Source of the DNA: Triparma columacea
Lineage: Eukaryota; Sar; Bolidophyceae; Parmales; Triparmaceae
NCBI GenBank assembly: GCA_030267965.1
Contig: BRYA01000173.1
Span: forward strand, 1 to 64,000
Length of the DNA: 64,000 nucleotides
Direction of reading: 5' to 3'
This document shows positions 10,095 to 24,400 of this stretch, piece by piece (position 1 is the stretch's first letter; each line of letters begins with the position of its first letter). A program made the translations under genes and the position numbers. The notes under the pieces are model-generated. The model saw only the letters and a list, made by a program, of their open reading frames with translations. It was not told the DNA's origin and ran no database searches.

Positions 10095-13000
10095 TCAGCG
10101 TCCCCTTCCACCCCTCCCCCCTCCCACCCCTCTCGCCCCGCCTCCTCTTGGGGCAATTGGAACCTTTACGCCCATAAAGTCTTTGAGGTCCTGGTCGCAA
10201 AGGACGCACATTGGGAGGTGCTGCTCAGCCATCATTTGGGGGGGAACACTTCCCTGTTTCCAGACAAATTTGAGCTTCCTGGCAATTCCTGCGACCCCCC
10301 CCTCTCCGCAATTGCACGTGTATTGCTCTTCACAAACTTCGATCTTGGTGGCCGACTTTGGCATCCACATGGAGAATGCGTTTTCGTTCCCTGGGACGTT
10401 GCAGGTGTTGCATGAGAGGAGGTACCCACTGCTGAAATTTGGCTTCTTGAGTCTAATCAAGCCCTCGGGGCAACGCGGGCACTTGAAGACTGAGGAGGGA
10501 GGGGGGGCGAGGTTGACAGGTGAGGAGAAAGGGCGTTGTGGGCGAGGTTGGCGTGGCGTCTTGGACAAGGGACTCGGGACTCACCAGTAACACTGCTTTC
10601 CACACGGTTGTTCATACAGTTCGGGCATATCTTCTTATCCCTCCCCTCGTACCCGTCTCCCTGCTTTTGAATTACGACCTGCATGTCGCATTCTGGGCAC
10701 GCCTCCTCGGCAGGTTCAAACTTCCCAGTGTTAGGCAGGGAAAAGGATTCCTTACAAGGGTCGCAGTAAAGAACCTTCTGCCCGCTTCGCCCTCCCGCCC
10801 TCCCACCGTTTCCGTTTTGGACAGGTAGCTCCTTCAGGTCCATGCTGCGACGAGCGAAAAGACAAGCGAAGCAAGTCGTGGAAAGGAGTGTCTTAGTGGA
10901 TAGGAGTGGATGTCATTGAAAGGTGCCTTGGGCGATGTGTCGTTACGTTGCTGCCCGTCTCACCTCCTCCCGCACTTGCACTCAGAGAATGCCCTCTTTA
11001 CCAAGACTGCTTGGTCAACGACTGAGCTGAAGTGCCTTGCAAAAGCAGCGTCGAGTTTGTTCACTTCTCCTTCGACCTTGATGAAACATTCCTTCATCTC
11101 TCTGAGGACATCAGCGATGACATTGGTCTTTGTCAGGTTTCCGCTGAGACGAGCGAAGCAATAGAAAAAATGGGAATGTTGTCGGTTAGATGTTTTGGCA
11201 ATTTCGACGTTCTTGGTTGATTCTCACCTTGCAATCTGGTTGCATTGCCTTTCCATCTTGGCCCTCAAGTGGGGCTTGTTGAGTTGGTAGCCCATGCTGT
11301 TGTACCCCTCGACAAGGGCGATTCCTAGCTTAGTAGGCTTGAAGTGCTGCCCCTCCTTGACCACATACTCGCGGTCTTGAATGGTCTTGATGTGAGAGGC
11401 AATCGTGGCGTCTGTTCCTATTTTGTTCTTGTCCATCTGCGACGAGCGTTGGTGAGTTTGTTGAGTTCAAATTGTCGTGTTATTAGCTCTTACACGAATT
11501 GATAATAACAACATTAAAAAAATGATAATAATAGTAAACTCACCTCGCTGATCAATTCGACCTCGCTCATAAAGCTGGGGGGTGCTGTCGAGCCGCTTTC
11601 AAAAATCAATGAGGCGGGCTCAAACTCCGTTCCTGTTCCCATATTCGGGAGAATTCCCTGGCCGGCAGACCAGCGCTCGTAGGGTTTGTAAATTTCCAAC
11701 CAATTGTACTCGGTGACCATGAGCCCTTTGGCAGTGAACTACGTAAGGGGGGGGGAGGGGCGACGATCGAAGGGTTTAACATTTAGTTGATTAAAGCCCG
11801 CCAACATCGTGGCTTCGCTCTTCCTTGCCTCGCTCACCTCTTCAGTTCCCATCTTGACGCTCAGCACGGTTTGTTGCCCCTTCGCGTCCATTGAGCAGCA
11901 GGCAAGAAAGTGCTTAGTAACGAGCTCGTAAACTTGCCTCTGGGCGACATCCGGAAGCTCCGCAGGATCCACGGATTTCACGGGGATGATGGGAGGGTGC
12001 GCGTTGTCGTCATTCCTGCCGTTCCTAGGTTGTTGGAACTTTCCGTTGTCCAGCAAGGTCCGCGCGTACCCACCCCAGAGGTTGTTGTTCCTGAAGACTT
12101 CCACTGCGCCTCTAACGTCAAACTCTGGCTTGAATATCTCAGTCTCAGTTCTTGGGTACGAGATGTAACCAGCTTGGTAAAGCTGCGACGAACGAAACGG
12201 GGGGGGAGCGAAGCGACGAACGAGGGAGTGCGTTGGCTTTTTGAATTATGTGACGAAGCCCTCGGCCTAGCATTATACTTTAAGAATTATCGTGTTCTTG
12301 TCGCTCTTTGTCAGTTCTCACCTTCTCCGCCGCATCCATGGTAACCTCTGAGGCAAGGCGGTGATATTTGGAAGCCCTCTTCTGAAGCTCCACGGTTGCT
12401 AGAGGCGTTGGACGCCATTTGTTTTGGTTCCTCCCATCTGTGCCCAAAACCCTCGCCTTTCGAGCTTGTAGCGTCGACCTGTACAGGGCGAGAGCGCAGA
12501 CGTGATCGAAGAGTCGGTTGCGCTTCCACTGAAAGCTGATTTCTCGATTCGGGGAATCAGGGTCCTGCGATAAGCGAGCGAACAGGGCGAAGCGAACGAC
12601 AAAAGAGGGTAAATTCGTGTGGTGGCATTCGCGGGGGCGGATGCGACGAGTCTGTGTCCCATTACATCCCCGATTGTGCAAACCTTCCGCGACTCGCTTC
12701 ACTTGCCGCGCGTCGTCCCACTCCTTGTCTCATCTCACCTTCATTCCGAACTTTATCGTGAAAAATTGCTCAGGGATGAACGTCTCTATGCGAGCCCAAC
12801 GTTCAACGACGAAACCTAGGGTTGGGAATTGGCACGGACCGTAGGAGATCACTGAGGGGAGCCCGTACTTTTTTTGGTACCTCTTCGTCTGAAACCTCGT
12901 GAAGGCCGCCCCGATCCTCAGGTCAATCTCCTGCCTCGCGTTGACTGCGTCCACCTGTTTCATATCTAGCCTCCCTAGGTTATTGAGCGCCCTCCTTATT

Positions 13001-13807
13001 TCCCCTTGGAGCACCGTGGAGAATTTGGCGCGGAACACGTGGGGTTTCAATCGGCGGTTCGCACTGCAGCAGATCTCTTGGACCTCCTCGGCGATGGCCT
13101 CACCCTCGCGGTCGCAATCCAGCCAGAGGACGAGGATCTCAGCTGGTGAGGAGGAGCGAAGCGACGAACAAATAGTCAGAAATAGTTGGGTGTGGGTGTG
13201 TAGAGGGGGAGAGGTCGATTCTGATTCTCACCTTTCTTTGCCTGCTCCTCGAGTTGGCGCTTCAAATCCAAGAATAATGGGTTCACGGTTCTGGATTTGT
13301 GTCGTTTGAGTCTTTGCGTGAGCCTCAGTTTTCAAGCCCTGCCCCACCACCCTCCCTCTCCAACTCACCTCTCGAGTGGGGCCGTAAACAAATCAGAGTC
13401 CAGGCACGCGCTCCACTTGTTGTTCGGGGCCTTGAAATCGATACCCGAGATGTGCCCCGCCACGGACGTCATGACCATCTTCATGTGCTGAGGTTGTGAG
13501 TTCCGCTGCCTGGGGTCAGGAATGTTGACGTTGTTTACGGTAAATATTCGATTGTATGTGGACCTTCCAGCTGTAAGATGCAAAAGAGGGGGGTGGGGGG
13601 GGCGTTAGGGAGTGAAAGGAGCGGAGGGACGGAGAAGAGAAGAAAGGTCTCGGCGGCAAACTTCGCTCCAAACCATAAATGAGGTACTATATACACTATC
13701 TACCACATACCATCATTCTGTACATGTGAATTAGATATTTCGCTGAATACCTGGCTGAGGGCCTTGGCAACGGAGGGCTTTTCAGCGACATTTAGGATGT
13801 GCACCAT
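10095..13807 (-). CDS. TOP3A: DNA topoisomerase III (alpha type, type IA)
   Basis: Exons (minus): 13711-13807, 13369-13570, 13232-13290, 13143... more exactly 12739-13142, 12322-12564, 11838-12182, 11544-11738, 11228-11436, 10964-11143, 10585-10844, 10095-10489; the sum is 2589 nt, or 862 aa. The TOPRIM region starts LNVAEKPSVAKAL and contains LWLDCDREGEAIAEE. IDLRIGAAFTRFQT and SYGPCQFPTLGFV are closest to the alpha type. The catalytic Tyr is in GYISYPRTET (about residue 344). The C-terminus has several Cys pairs (CKCG, CDPC, CPEC, CPNC, CPRC, CNTC), i.e. topoisomerase zinc fingers, and a short Gly/Arg-rich tail. It relaxes single-stranded crossovers with RecQ helicases in recombination. Nine of ten introns start GTGAG. 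Four have 3' ends reading TCGTCGCAG. Confidence 0.93.
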
Positions 13808-14047
13808 GGCTCTCCCTTTGTGGAAGGTTTTGCTTGGATCTTGAAGGGGGGATGAGGGAACGTGATTTTGACGAACTTTACTTGTTTGGCTGGTTGTTGG
13901 GTGTGAGGCAAGAGGAGGGAGTGATGGGGGGGGGGGGGGGGAGAGAGGGGGGGTGGGGGGAGAATGAATAAAATTTGGAAGGAACGAAGGAACCAACTAA
14001 CAAGGTAAGTATATTCTGAAACTTGTTACAAACATTTTCTTTCTGCG

Positions 14048-14987
14048 TTACTTCTTGTTGACCTTGTGCCTCCCATCCAAGATTGCCAAAATCTGCTGTC
14101 TACTGAATCTATGTCCCTTCTCCCCAGCCTTGTACAGCAGTTCTGTTGCCCTCCCTAAATCTGACCCCCTCTCAATGAGCATGTCCGCGAGCATGAACTC
14201 AGAGCACGTATGCCCCCTTTTTGCCGCCTTTTCAAATAAACTCATGGCCTCATCCTCGTCCTCAGGTATATAAGGTTCCGCAGCACCAGTGTAGTAGAGA
14301 GAGGCCAGCTCAAAAATTCCCTGGTTGTTATCGGCGGCAGCCGCTGCCTTGATGTATTTGGAACCCTTCTCCAAATCAACGTTCCCGTTATTGAAACCCT
14401 CCACCAAGACAATACCCGCCGCCGTGCTGCAATGAGTGAAAGCGATGTGATGAGCAGATGAGGTTGGTGGGGAGTGAAGGTTAGGATCCATGGTACGGGA
14501 TATTACGCCATGAGCCGTGCGGATCATCATCTTCGTGTTACTTTGTTATGCTGATCTACAATTTCTCCTCATTTCCCCTCTATTCTCACCTACTATTGTC
14601 ACATCCGTTCGCCGCATTGTCTTCGTATATCTTAAAACCTTCATCCACGTCCAGGTTGTTAAATACCAGGCACGTGGCAAGGGCGAATTTTACATCCTTG
14701 CATGTGCGGCTTTTAGGGGAGGCGCAAACTACGGATACACTTCTTCGTAGCTCAGATTCCTCGTCGACTCCAGGCTGGTTCTCGGGCCAAGCACGGGCGG
14801 GAAGCTTCCTCCAATTATCTTCGTCCTTCTCCCACCTATTCCTCAAATCTTTGTCTGATCTTATGAGCGCTATAACATCCTCCAAGCTTCTACCTTCGCA
14901 TCTGGCCGTCGGCGATTTCGTCGAGGTGAGGGGAAAGGGATATGTTGCCAGGAGAGCGCCGGCGAGAGGAAGGGTTTTTCGAAGCAT
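14048..14987 (-). CDS. Sel1-repeat protein with N-terminal hydrophobic leader
   Basis: There are two exons (14590-14987, 14048-14426), 777 nt, 258 aa. The leader MLRKTLPLAGALLATYPF could be a signal or mitochondrial presequence. The middle is unclassified. The C-terminal half has Sel1-like units: ANDNQGIF-type helices such as LASLYYTGA, then AMSLFEKAAKRGHTCSEFML and ATELLYKAGEKGHRFS. These repeats form alpha/alpha solenoids used as adaptors, for example in ER-associated degradation or mitochondrial assembly factors (COA7-like). The spacing of Cys residues in the first exon (CEG, CAS, CKD, CLVF, CDN) would fit an intermembrane-space or lumenal protein, but this is inference. Precise function is unknown. 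Confidence 0.7.
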
Positions 14988-15324
14988 GGTGTTTCTTTGT
15001 GATATACGGTGTCCCGATAATCAACTCACGGAATAATAACGAAACCTCACGGAATAATTGAGGGAACAAAATTGCCAAAGAATGACCAGATGCAATTCGG
15101 GCAAGAACCGTGGAAATCGTGACTGTATTTTGCTCCCCATCCTTGCTCTTTCTACTGAACGTAATACGCGTCATTCACAGATAATTCTCGCTCCCCAGTC
15201 TCAAAATATTCAAAAGCGCCCCCTCCTTCGTTCAACGTCGTACAACAAGCCCCTTTCAAAGTTTTCGTGTCTCATCAGCGCCTGACTCCGCGAGAAGTCA
15301 ACCCAATTTTTCTTCCCAATAAAT
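14988..15324. other. Divergent intergenic region
   Basis: This is shared upstream sequence of the Sel1-repeat gene (minus) and the prenyl synthase gene (plus). I recognise no RNA gene, repeat or motif in it. Confidence 0.4.
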
Positions 15325-17130
<1,806 letters not shown>

Positions 17131-17552
17131 ATTAGACTTGACTTGAACATGGGAGTATTTTGGGTCGGTGTGTTTGAGATATGGGAGGGGTTGAAGGGGT
17201 GGGGGTTAAGTAACTTTATTTGGTTGCTGAACGGTTGGTTTTCTTACCTTGGTACGACGTTTTAAAAGGGGTCACGAAGGCACCACCCGACCCACATCCC
17301 AAACTCCGACCTTGATTTCACGTTTTCATCCAAAATGAAAAAATTCCTTCAAACACCAAAATCTGAACATTTCTTTTTCATCCTCTCACCACAGCCTGCC
17401 TGTTCTCTTCGGTTGGGGCTCGGGTGCCAGATAATTGGATCAAGTTGCTAGTTACACGCTTAAATACCACCACATTCATTGTGCTGTGGACTCTCCCGTG
17501 AACTAAGAACCCACCGGCACACTCCAAGGACCATATCTATTCCAAGAACATA
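17131..17552. other. Intergenic, tandem genes
   Basis: This region holds the 3' flank of the prenyl synthase and the upstream region of the exchanger gene. I see no further gene. Confidence 0.4.
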
Positions 17553-19917
17553 ATGTCCCCTCGTCCCAACAGCCCTCGTCTTCCCCTGACCTATAACAGG
17601 GATTCTGCTAGGAGGGCACGAGCCGGTGTCCGAAAAAAGTACGAGACGAGGGCATTGTTTCGATCCGTGTCGTTTATCGCTCTGGTGTCCGTATACTTTG
17701 TCTATTCCTTTATCTCAACAGCTTCCACCCCCCCACCCTCGGCCGACCTTCCCTTTGCTGATGATGGTGGTGCTCGTCTCCTGACCTCGCCAACGGGGAA
17801 TGCCACGGAGAATGCCACCTCTACCGCCTCGTGCGTCGTGGCTGATCCCCCCGTCCTTCTCGTCGCTTACATTGGCGGTGTAATCTACATGTTCCTTGCT
17901 CTCGCCATTGTCTGTGACGAGTTCTTTGTCCCTGCTCTGGAGGAGATGGCAAATGAGGACCACATGAATCTTTCCATGGATGTTGCTGGGGCTACGCTCA
18001 TGGCTGCGGGTGGCTCCGCCCCGGAACTCTTCACTAGTATGATTGGAACCTTCAAGGAGAGTGATGTTGGGTTCGGTACAATTGTTGGTTCCGCCGTCTT
18101 CAACGTGCTCTTCGTTATCGGCATGTGCGCCATGTTCAGTAAGGTGAGAATGGGGTAGATGAGGGGAGCAACGCTTGTATAAGTGGCCTCCTTCCCTCCT
18201 TCCTTCGCTCATCGCTTCGTTTTTCACTCCCTAACGCAACCCTTTCCGCGGCTTGATTCGCTCGCACGCTCGCTGCCTCACAGGAAATTCTCACTCTCAC
18301 GTGGTGGCCTCTTTTCAGGGACTGCTCGTACTACATTGTCGGTCTCCTGACCCTTTTCATCTTTTTCTCCCAGTGGACGCCTGGGGAGATTCACATTGTC
18401 GAGGCCGTCATCCTCTTCTGTATGTACTTCGGGTACGTCATCTTGATGGCCTACAACCAGGACCTGTACAAGTTCCTCATGCACAAGGCCGGGAAGAAGC
18501 TCCCTGAGGAAGAGGAAAAGCCTGCAATCGGTGCCAACGTTAGTTTCGTCAAGCCTTCAACCTTTCGCGCTGGAATTTTGAAGCTACTCATGAAGGATGG
18601 CTCCATAGCCGACACTGCCGGTGTTGGCATCGTCTCCAAGCTCACCGGGAATGTTCAGGAGGTTTTCAACCAGATTGATGAGAGCGGGAATGGGCTGATT
18701 GACAGCAAGGAGCTTGGCAGGCTCTTTGAGATGCTGGATTGCGATGTCAGTGAAGCAGAGCTCGGGTCCGCCATGAAGGAACTGGACGAGAACGGCGACG
18801 GAGTCATCGACTTCGCGGAATTCACGAAGTGGTACATCAAATCTGAGAGCAGGTGAGAGAGTGGGACAGACAAATATCAAGATTGGCCACGACGACAGTT
18901 TTGTGCTTTGGGAGCTTCGCGAGACACCTCGTGTGATGTCTGCCTTCCTAAATTTTGCCCTAACAACCCCTCTCACGACACTTCACTACCCACGCTCGTC
19001 TTTGCAGGATCAAGGCTCAGACTCATACAGCGTTCAACAAGGTCGACGTGAACAGCACTGGGTTCATTGAAAAGAATGAACTGAAGAGGCTCCTTCTCTC
19101 CTTGGGCGACAAACCCACTGACGTTGATATCGAGGCGGCCCTCAAGGAGATGTACCAGAGCGGCAAGCCCGACCAGATCACCTTCGATGAGTTTGAGGCT
19201 TGGTACGAGCAGAGTATGTTCTGGACTGACCACGTCAAGGAGGCTGAGGAGGCCGGGGAGGTCGCCGAAGGCGTTTGGTCTCCTTACCCTAAGGGTGCTG
19301 GCGTGCTTGAGAAAATTCAGTGGCTCCTCTTTGTTCCGCTTCTTGGCTCCCTCTGCCTAACCGTGCCTGACGTCAGGCAGCCGGGGAAGCAGAAGTGGTG
19401 CTACTATGCCTTCTTCGCCTCCATCTGCTGGATCGGCGTTTACTCCTTTTTCATGGTATCGTGGGCGGAGGTCATAGGAAACACTCTCACCATCCCCACC
19501 GTTGTCATGGGCGTCACCTTCTTGGCCGCGGGGACCTCAGTCCCCGACCTGCTCTCCTCCGTGATTGTGGCGAGGATGGGTGAGGGCGACATGGCAGTTA
19601 GCAGCTCTATCGGGTCCAACATCTTCGACATCCTCGTTGGGCTACCATTCCCTTGGCTCGTCTACATGGTCTATCTTCACACCGGGGACTACCAGTTCGA
19701 AGACGACGGGACTGTGAGGCGCTACGTTAAGGTCGGCGCCGAAGGAATCGAGATCGACATCCTTATCCTCCTCCTCATGCTCTCCGCCATTGTGTGTATT
19801 ATACACTTGAGCGGGTGGAAAATGACCAAGACATTAGGCCTCAGCATGTTCTTCTTGTACTTTGGTTTCGTCTTTCAGAGCGTCTTCCGCAAACTCCCCT
19901 TCGAAGACGAGTGCTGA
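17553..19917 (+). CDS. K+-dependent Na+/Ca2+ exchanger (NCKX type) with EF-hands in the central loop
   Basis: Exons: 17553-18143, 18284-18852, 19008-19917; 2070 nt, 689 aa. The alpha-1 repeat (about 145-185) reads [17 protein letters not shown] and [14 protein letters not shown]. The alpha-2 repeat near the C-terminus reads [17 protein letters not shown] and [15 protein letters not shown]. These define the SLC24/NCKX cation exchanger fold. The cytosolic loop between the halves holds three clear EF-hand loops: [12 protein letters not shown] (about 329), [12 protein letters not shown] (about 365) and [12 protein letters not shown] (about 400); a fourth, degenerate, is around [11 protein letters not shown]. 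So Ca2+ export is probably regulated directly by cytosolic Ca2+. Animal NCKX proteins lack these EF-hands. An N-terminal hydrophobic segment (about 37-57) may be a signal anchor. Intron 1 carries repeated TTCGCTC motifs. Confidence 0.9.
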
Positions 19918-20793
19918 CGATGCAAGGAGTGGAGGAAATGAAATATTATTTGTAACGATTAGCAAGCAAGGGGAAACAGCAACAAAAACAATTTTTTAAC
20001 AGCAAAAACGCCAAACCCTTTTTCCCATTTCATCTGTTACCTCTTTAAGGAAGTCCGAGAATCCCCGTCCAAGAAGCTGCATCAACTTGGTGTTCTCCTC
20101 CTTTCAACTTGCAAGCGTCTCAGATGATTTGATCTCTTTGGTCCCTTTCCCCAGATACTGTGTAGTGTAGTACAATATCTTTGAACTGTGAATATGTGAA
20201 CAATCCACTATCTTGAATGATGCCTTCTTACCTTAGCGGTATCTACGACAGAAAATGTCATTGACAAAAATCGGCAAAATGAAATTGATTAAATGAGACT
20301 CTAAAAATATTTCAAACTCTACTGTATCATATCAAAACATAAATTTGCATTTTTGCTTAACCTAAATATGAATTTGATAAACAGTGAAAATATTTTTTCA
20401 AAGGTTTCAAATCAGTATAAATAAATTTAATATATGACAACAAACAATTTGAACATATTGATATCAAAATCGATTTATAAATATGCAAAATGTTTTCACA
20501 GATACGTAATCTAATTTTCATTACTGATTCTATTTCATTTGTAAATCTTTAAGGGTATATAACATACATAAATTAGATCATATATGTATATAAAATTGTA
20601 CTGATAAGTATTTTACTGCTCTTCAATTTTTTATTTTGAAAGCGCGTCCATACGCATCTTGTCGTCTTACATTGCACTCCTAAACCTACAGTGTAACAGT
20701 TTATAAGTAAAAGAAGCTCCTTTTGTCCCGCTTTACGTCAAACGCCACCCCTCCATCTTCATCCTTATTAAAAAACAACAACAAAAAGTCCCC
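19918..20793. other. AT-rich intergenic region
   Basis: This gap of 876 bp is much richer in A and T than its surroundings, especially 20270-20640, with many short A/T runs and no open frame of note. It probably holds the 3' end of the exchanger transcript and the promoter of the ZnF-UBP gene. I recognise no RNA gene. Confidence 0.5.
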
Positions 20794-21424
20794 ATGAGCG
20801 ACTTTGCTTCCGCGCGCGGGGATATAACTGTCGAAGAGCTACTTGCAGCGCAGGAGGGGGGTGGTTTTCAGATCGAACCTCTTACTGAGTCTCCCAATGT
20901 TCCCGGGTCCGTGGATCCTTCTCCTCTACCTCCTGAGTTTGGTGAGATGGTGCTGCAATCCTGACAATCACACTAAGGAGGACCTCGTCACTTTCGGACC
21001 AGCCAGGACAAACCCTACTAACCCCTTCCCCCCCATCATCCCCTGCGCAGGTGCCACCATTCTTCACGAACCTTGCAGTAGTTGCGGCGATATCGGGGAA
21101 AATTGGGTTTGTCTTAAGACGAGGAAGACCTATTGCAGTCGTTATCGTAAGGGTTGTGCTGTGAAGCATTTTGAGGCGAACCCTGCCTCTCATTGCATCC
21201 ATCTATCCTTATCTGATCTTTCTGTGTGGGACCACAATCTTGACGCCTACCTCGACGTTTTCAATATTCCTGCCCTCCAGCCTGCGTTTGCTGCTGTGCA
21301 TCTTGCAAAATTCGGAGAGCCTGCATCATTTCCCACGCCCTCCTCCTCTTTCACCATCAATCTTTCAGAAACAAATGACGATGACGAAGAGAAGCCAGCA
21401 GCAGCAGCAGCGAAGGGTACGTAA
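20794..21424 (+). CDS. ZnF-UBP domain protein
   Basis: There are two exons, 20794-20941 and 21051-21424 (522 nt, 173 aa), joined in phase 1. The region EPCSSCGDIGENWVCL followed by YCSRYRKGCAVKHFE and HCIHLSLSDLSVWDH is a classic UBP zinc finger, as in HDAC6, BRAP2 and many USPs. In those, the pocket binds the free C-terminal Gly-Gly of ubiquitin. The domain is alone here apart from a short acidic N-terminus and a C-terminal tail ending in an alanine run. No peptidase, deacetylase or RING part is present. It may act as a ubiquitin-binding adaptor (inference). The first ATG at 20794 was chosen because the spliced frame is open from there. Confidence 0.82.
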
Positions 21425-21494
21425 AAAAATCCTCCATTGTATTCTTTTGTGTTGACGTAACTTGTCGTAATGTCTATTAATTTTGGACGACGGC

Positions 21495-24400
21495 CTACAT
21501 CATCATCGTGCGCATCCCAATTCCTTTTTCCTCCACCACCTCCCCCCCACCGCTGCACTTTGTGTCCTTGACTGCCGCGACAAAATGTTCATACCTAATG
21601 ACGACTTTTCTCTCCCCCTCGTCAACCCCCTTCCCCTTCCCCTCCTGCCCTGACCCCTCCTTCTCCTCATCTATGATCTCATGAACTGCCTTCAAGTAGG
21701 CTGTTGTAGCTATCGCCGATATGTCGGCTCCGTTGTAAACCTTCCCGTGCTCCCCTCTCTGTTCCAGAAGCTTGCTTTTTGCCACTTTGTCCAGCACTCC
21801 ATTACCCACCTCCATCTTGTTCTTCCTGACAGTCTTCCTCAAAATATCCTCCCTCTCCTCCTTCCCCGGCAGCCCGACCTCGATCTTAAGGTCGAGCCTC
21901 CCAGGTCTCAGTAGCGCCGCGTCTATCATGTCGAGTCTGCTGGTCGCTGCGAGAACGAATACCATCCCCTCGCTGACCTCAACGCCGTCAAGGAATGTTA
22001 GCAGTTGGTTGACCACCCTGTCCCCCACCCCCGTTGTGTCCTTTCCTCTCTTCCCCCCCACACTCTCGAACTCGTCGAAAAAGACGAGGCAGGGGCTTGC
22101 GACTTCGGCCCTCTTGAAAACGTCCCTTATGGCAGCCTCGCTTGCTCCAATGTACTTGTCGAGTATCTCAGGGCCCTTGACGCTGATGAAGTTGAGCCCG
22201 CAGGCTGCCGCTATAGAAGATCCAATCAAGGTCTTCCCGCACCCAGTGGGGCCGTACAGAATTCCTCCCCTCGGCTGCTTAATGGGGGAGTTTTGGTAAA
22301 TCCTGTTGAAAAGAGGTGGTGAAAGAGAGGGGATGAGAAGCAGCAAAGGGCGAGAGACATGAGGTTATTGACGCGAGGTCATCGATTCTTCCGAATAATA
22401 CCCCCCCCCCNNNNNNNNNNNNNNTTGACCTTCGCGCCTTTGAGCCCCTCTGCCCTGAAACCCTTCATAGCCCTCTCCACGTCCTCCCACCTAACCTCAC
22501 CCTCCCCCCCTGTCCCCCCCCCCCCCCCCACCCCCACCCCAAACCTCCCCAAAACCCTCAACTTCCCCATAACCCTTGCCCCCTCAACCAACCTACAAAG
22601 GTCACCAGCTCCGCACCCCTCTGTGCCCCTCACGAACTCCCTCTCCTTAACGTCCCCCTCGATCCCCTCGGACTTCATAATCTGCTTAAACACTGCTACC
22701 CTATCCCCCCCTTCCCCCAGTCCCGTCCTGACCGTCCACCCCACCCTCCCCTCCGCTGTGAGTCCTTTCCATACCCCCCCCCTCCCTACCCCCACCACGC
22801 TCACCCCCCTCCCCCTCATCCCCTCGACGATCCACAGGAGGTGCTCCCCAACGACTCCCCCCTGCTCCACGACCCCGCTGAGGTTCATGAGCTGCTTGTC
22901 GCCCTCGTCGACCTCGGGGGCGAGGAGGTCAACGCCGTCCCAGACGACGACGCAGGGCGCAACGCTCGCCGCGACGCGGGCCAGCCGGGTGAGCTCACCG
23001 AGGAGGGCGTTGAGATTCTGTTGTTGTTGTTTTTGGTTGGACAGGATAAAAGAGATTGATTGTGTTAGTGGAAAGGCAGAAGGGGGGGGAGGGATGTTAT
23101 TGCTCATGCTCATGTGTAAAAGTCTCGTTGCATTACACCACGTGTCTCCGCTGCTGCACTTACCTGGAACCTCAACTGAAGCTCCTGAAAGTCTACCCTG
23201 AACCCTGCCCAATCCCCCTCAATCCTGAGCTTGACGAGGGCGTTCTCTACCAAAAATGTCTTCCCCGTCCCCTTCTTCCCCTCCACCATCCCGAACCCTC
23301 CCTTCTTGATCCCCTTGACGATCTCCTTCAGGGTCTCCTTCTGCGCCTTCCCGACGACCCCCCCCTTCCTCCTCGGCGTCCACCCCGCCACCGCCTTCTC
23401 CAACTTCGGCGCGTAGTCCTCCGCCTTCCTCCCCCCCCCCCTCGCTCCCTCTATTGTCCCCTTCCCGTTCCCCACGTTCCACGCCGGTGGAAGGCAGATG
23501 CTCCCGTCCTTATAGTCAACCCCCCACTCCTCTTCCTCCTCTTCCCCCCCTCCCCCCGAGGCCGCCTTGACCTGGACGACCTCCCCCCCCTCTTCCCAGA
23601 ACAGCCCCCCCTCCGTCCCCCACGCCCCCCACCCCCCCTTCCACTTTACCTCCCCGTTCCCCTTCCACCCCCTAACCTCCCCCATCTCAACCACCCTCTC
23701 CCTTTCTTCCTCAGTCAGCACCTTCACGCAAACGCTCTCGTAAAGTCCCACCCCCAGCCCGTACCTGACTTGTCTGGTCGTAACCCCCTCTCCCTTCCTG
23801 ACTCGTTCGTCTCCCTGTACCCTTACATACGCCACCTTCCCCCTCCCAACCTTTCCCCATCCCTTCTCCATCTCTTGGACCTCTGCCTCGCTCTTGCACT
23901 TCCATACCGCCGCCATACCCCCCTCAACCCCCCCCCCCTCCAAGGTCTCCTGATTAACAAGCAGTAAACAGGTCTCTCTCAACGCTTCAACCACACCCCC
24001 CACCCCGTATTCCTTCACCCATATCTTGTCCCCCCCCTTGTAAACCGTCTCCACACCAGCGTAGTCGTCCATGCTAGGGACCAGCCTAACCGGTCCGAAT
24101 GGTCTGTTAGTCCCCTCCCTCCCATCTCTAACATTAGGTTCAACCACGATTTCCGTGTCCTTGTTAATCCTTACACAGCACTCCCCTTCCTCCCCCTCCC
24201 ACCCTACCACGGCGAGGTTGACGGTTACGTTGGACCCGACACCGACGGATACGACCTGGCCTTTGAACATGACGCTGTAGAGTTGGAGCATGCCTTCCTC
24301 CACTGCGTCTACGTTCATCTCTACGGCCTCCCAGTCCGCGGGGGTTAAGGGGCGGAGGGTTAAGGAAAGGGTTGATTGGACGGATGGGAGGGGAGTTATC

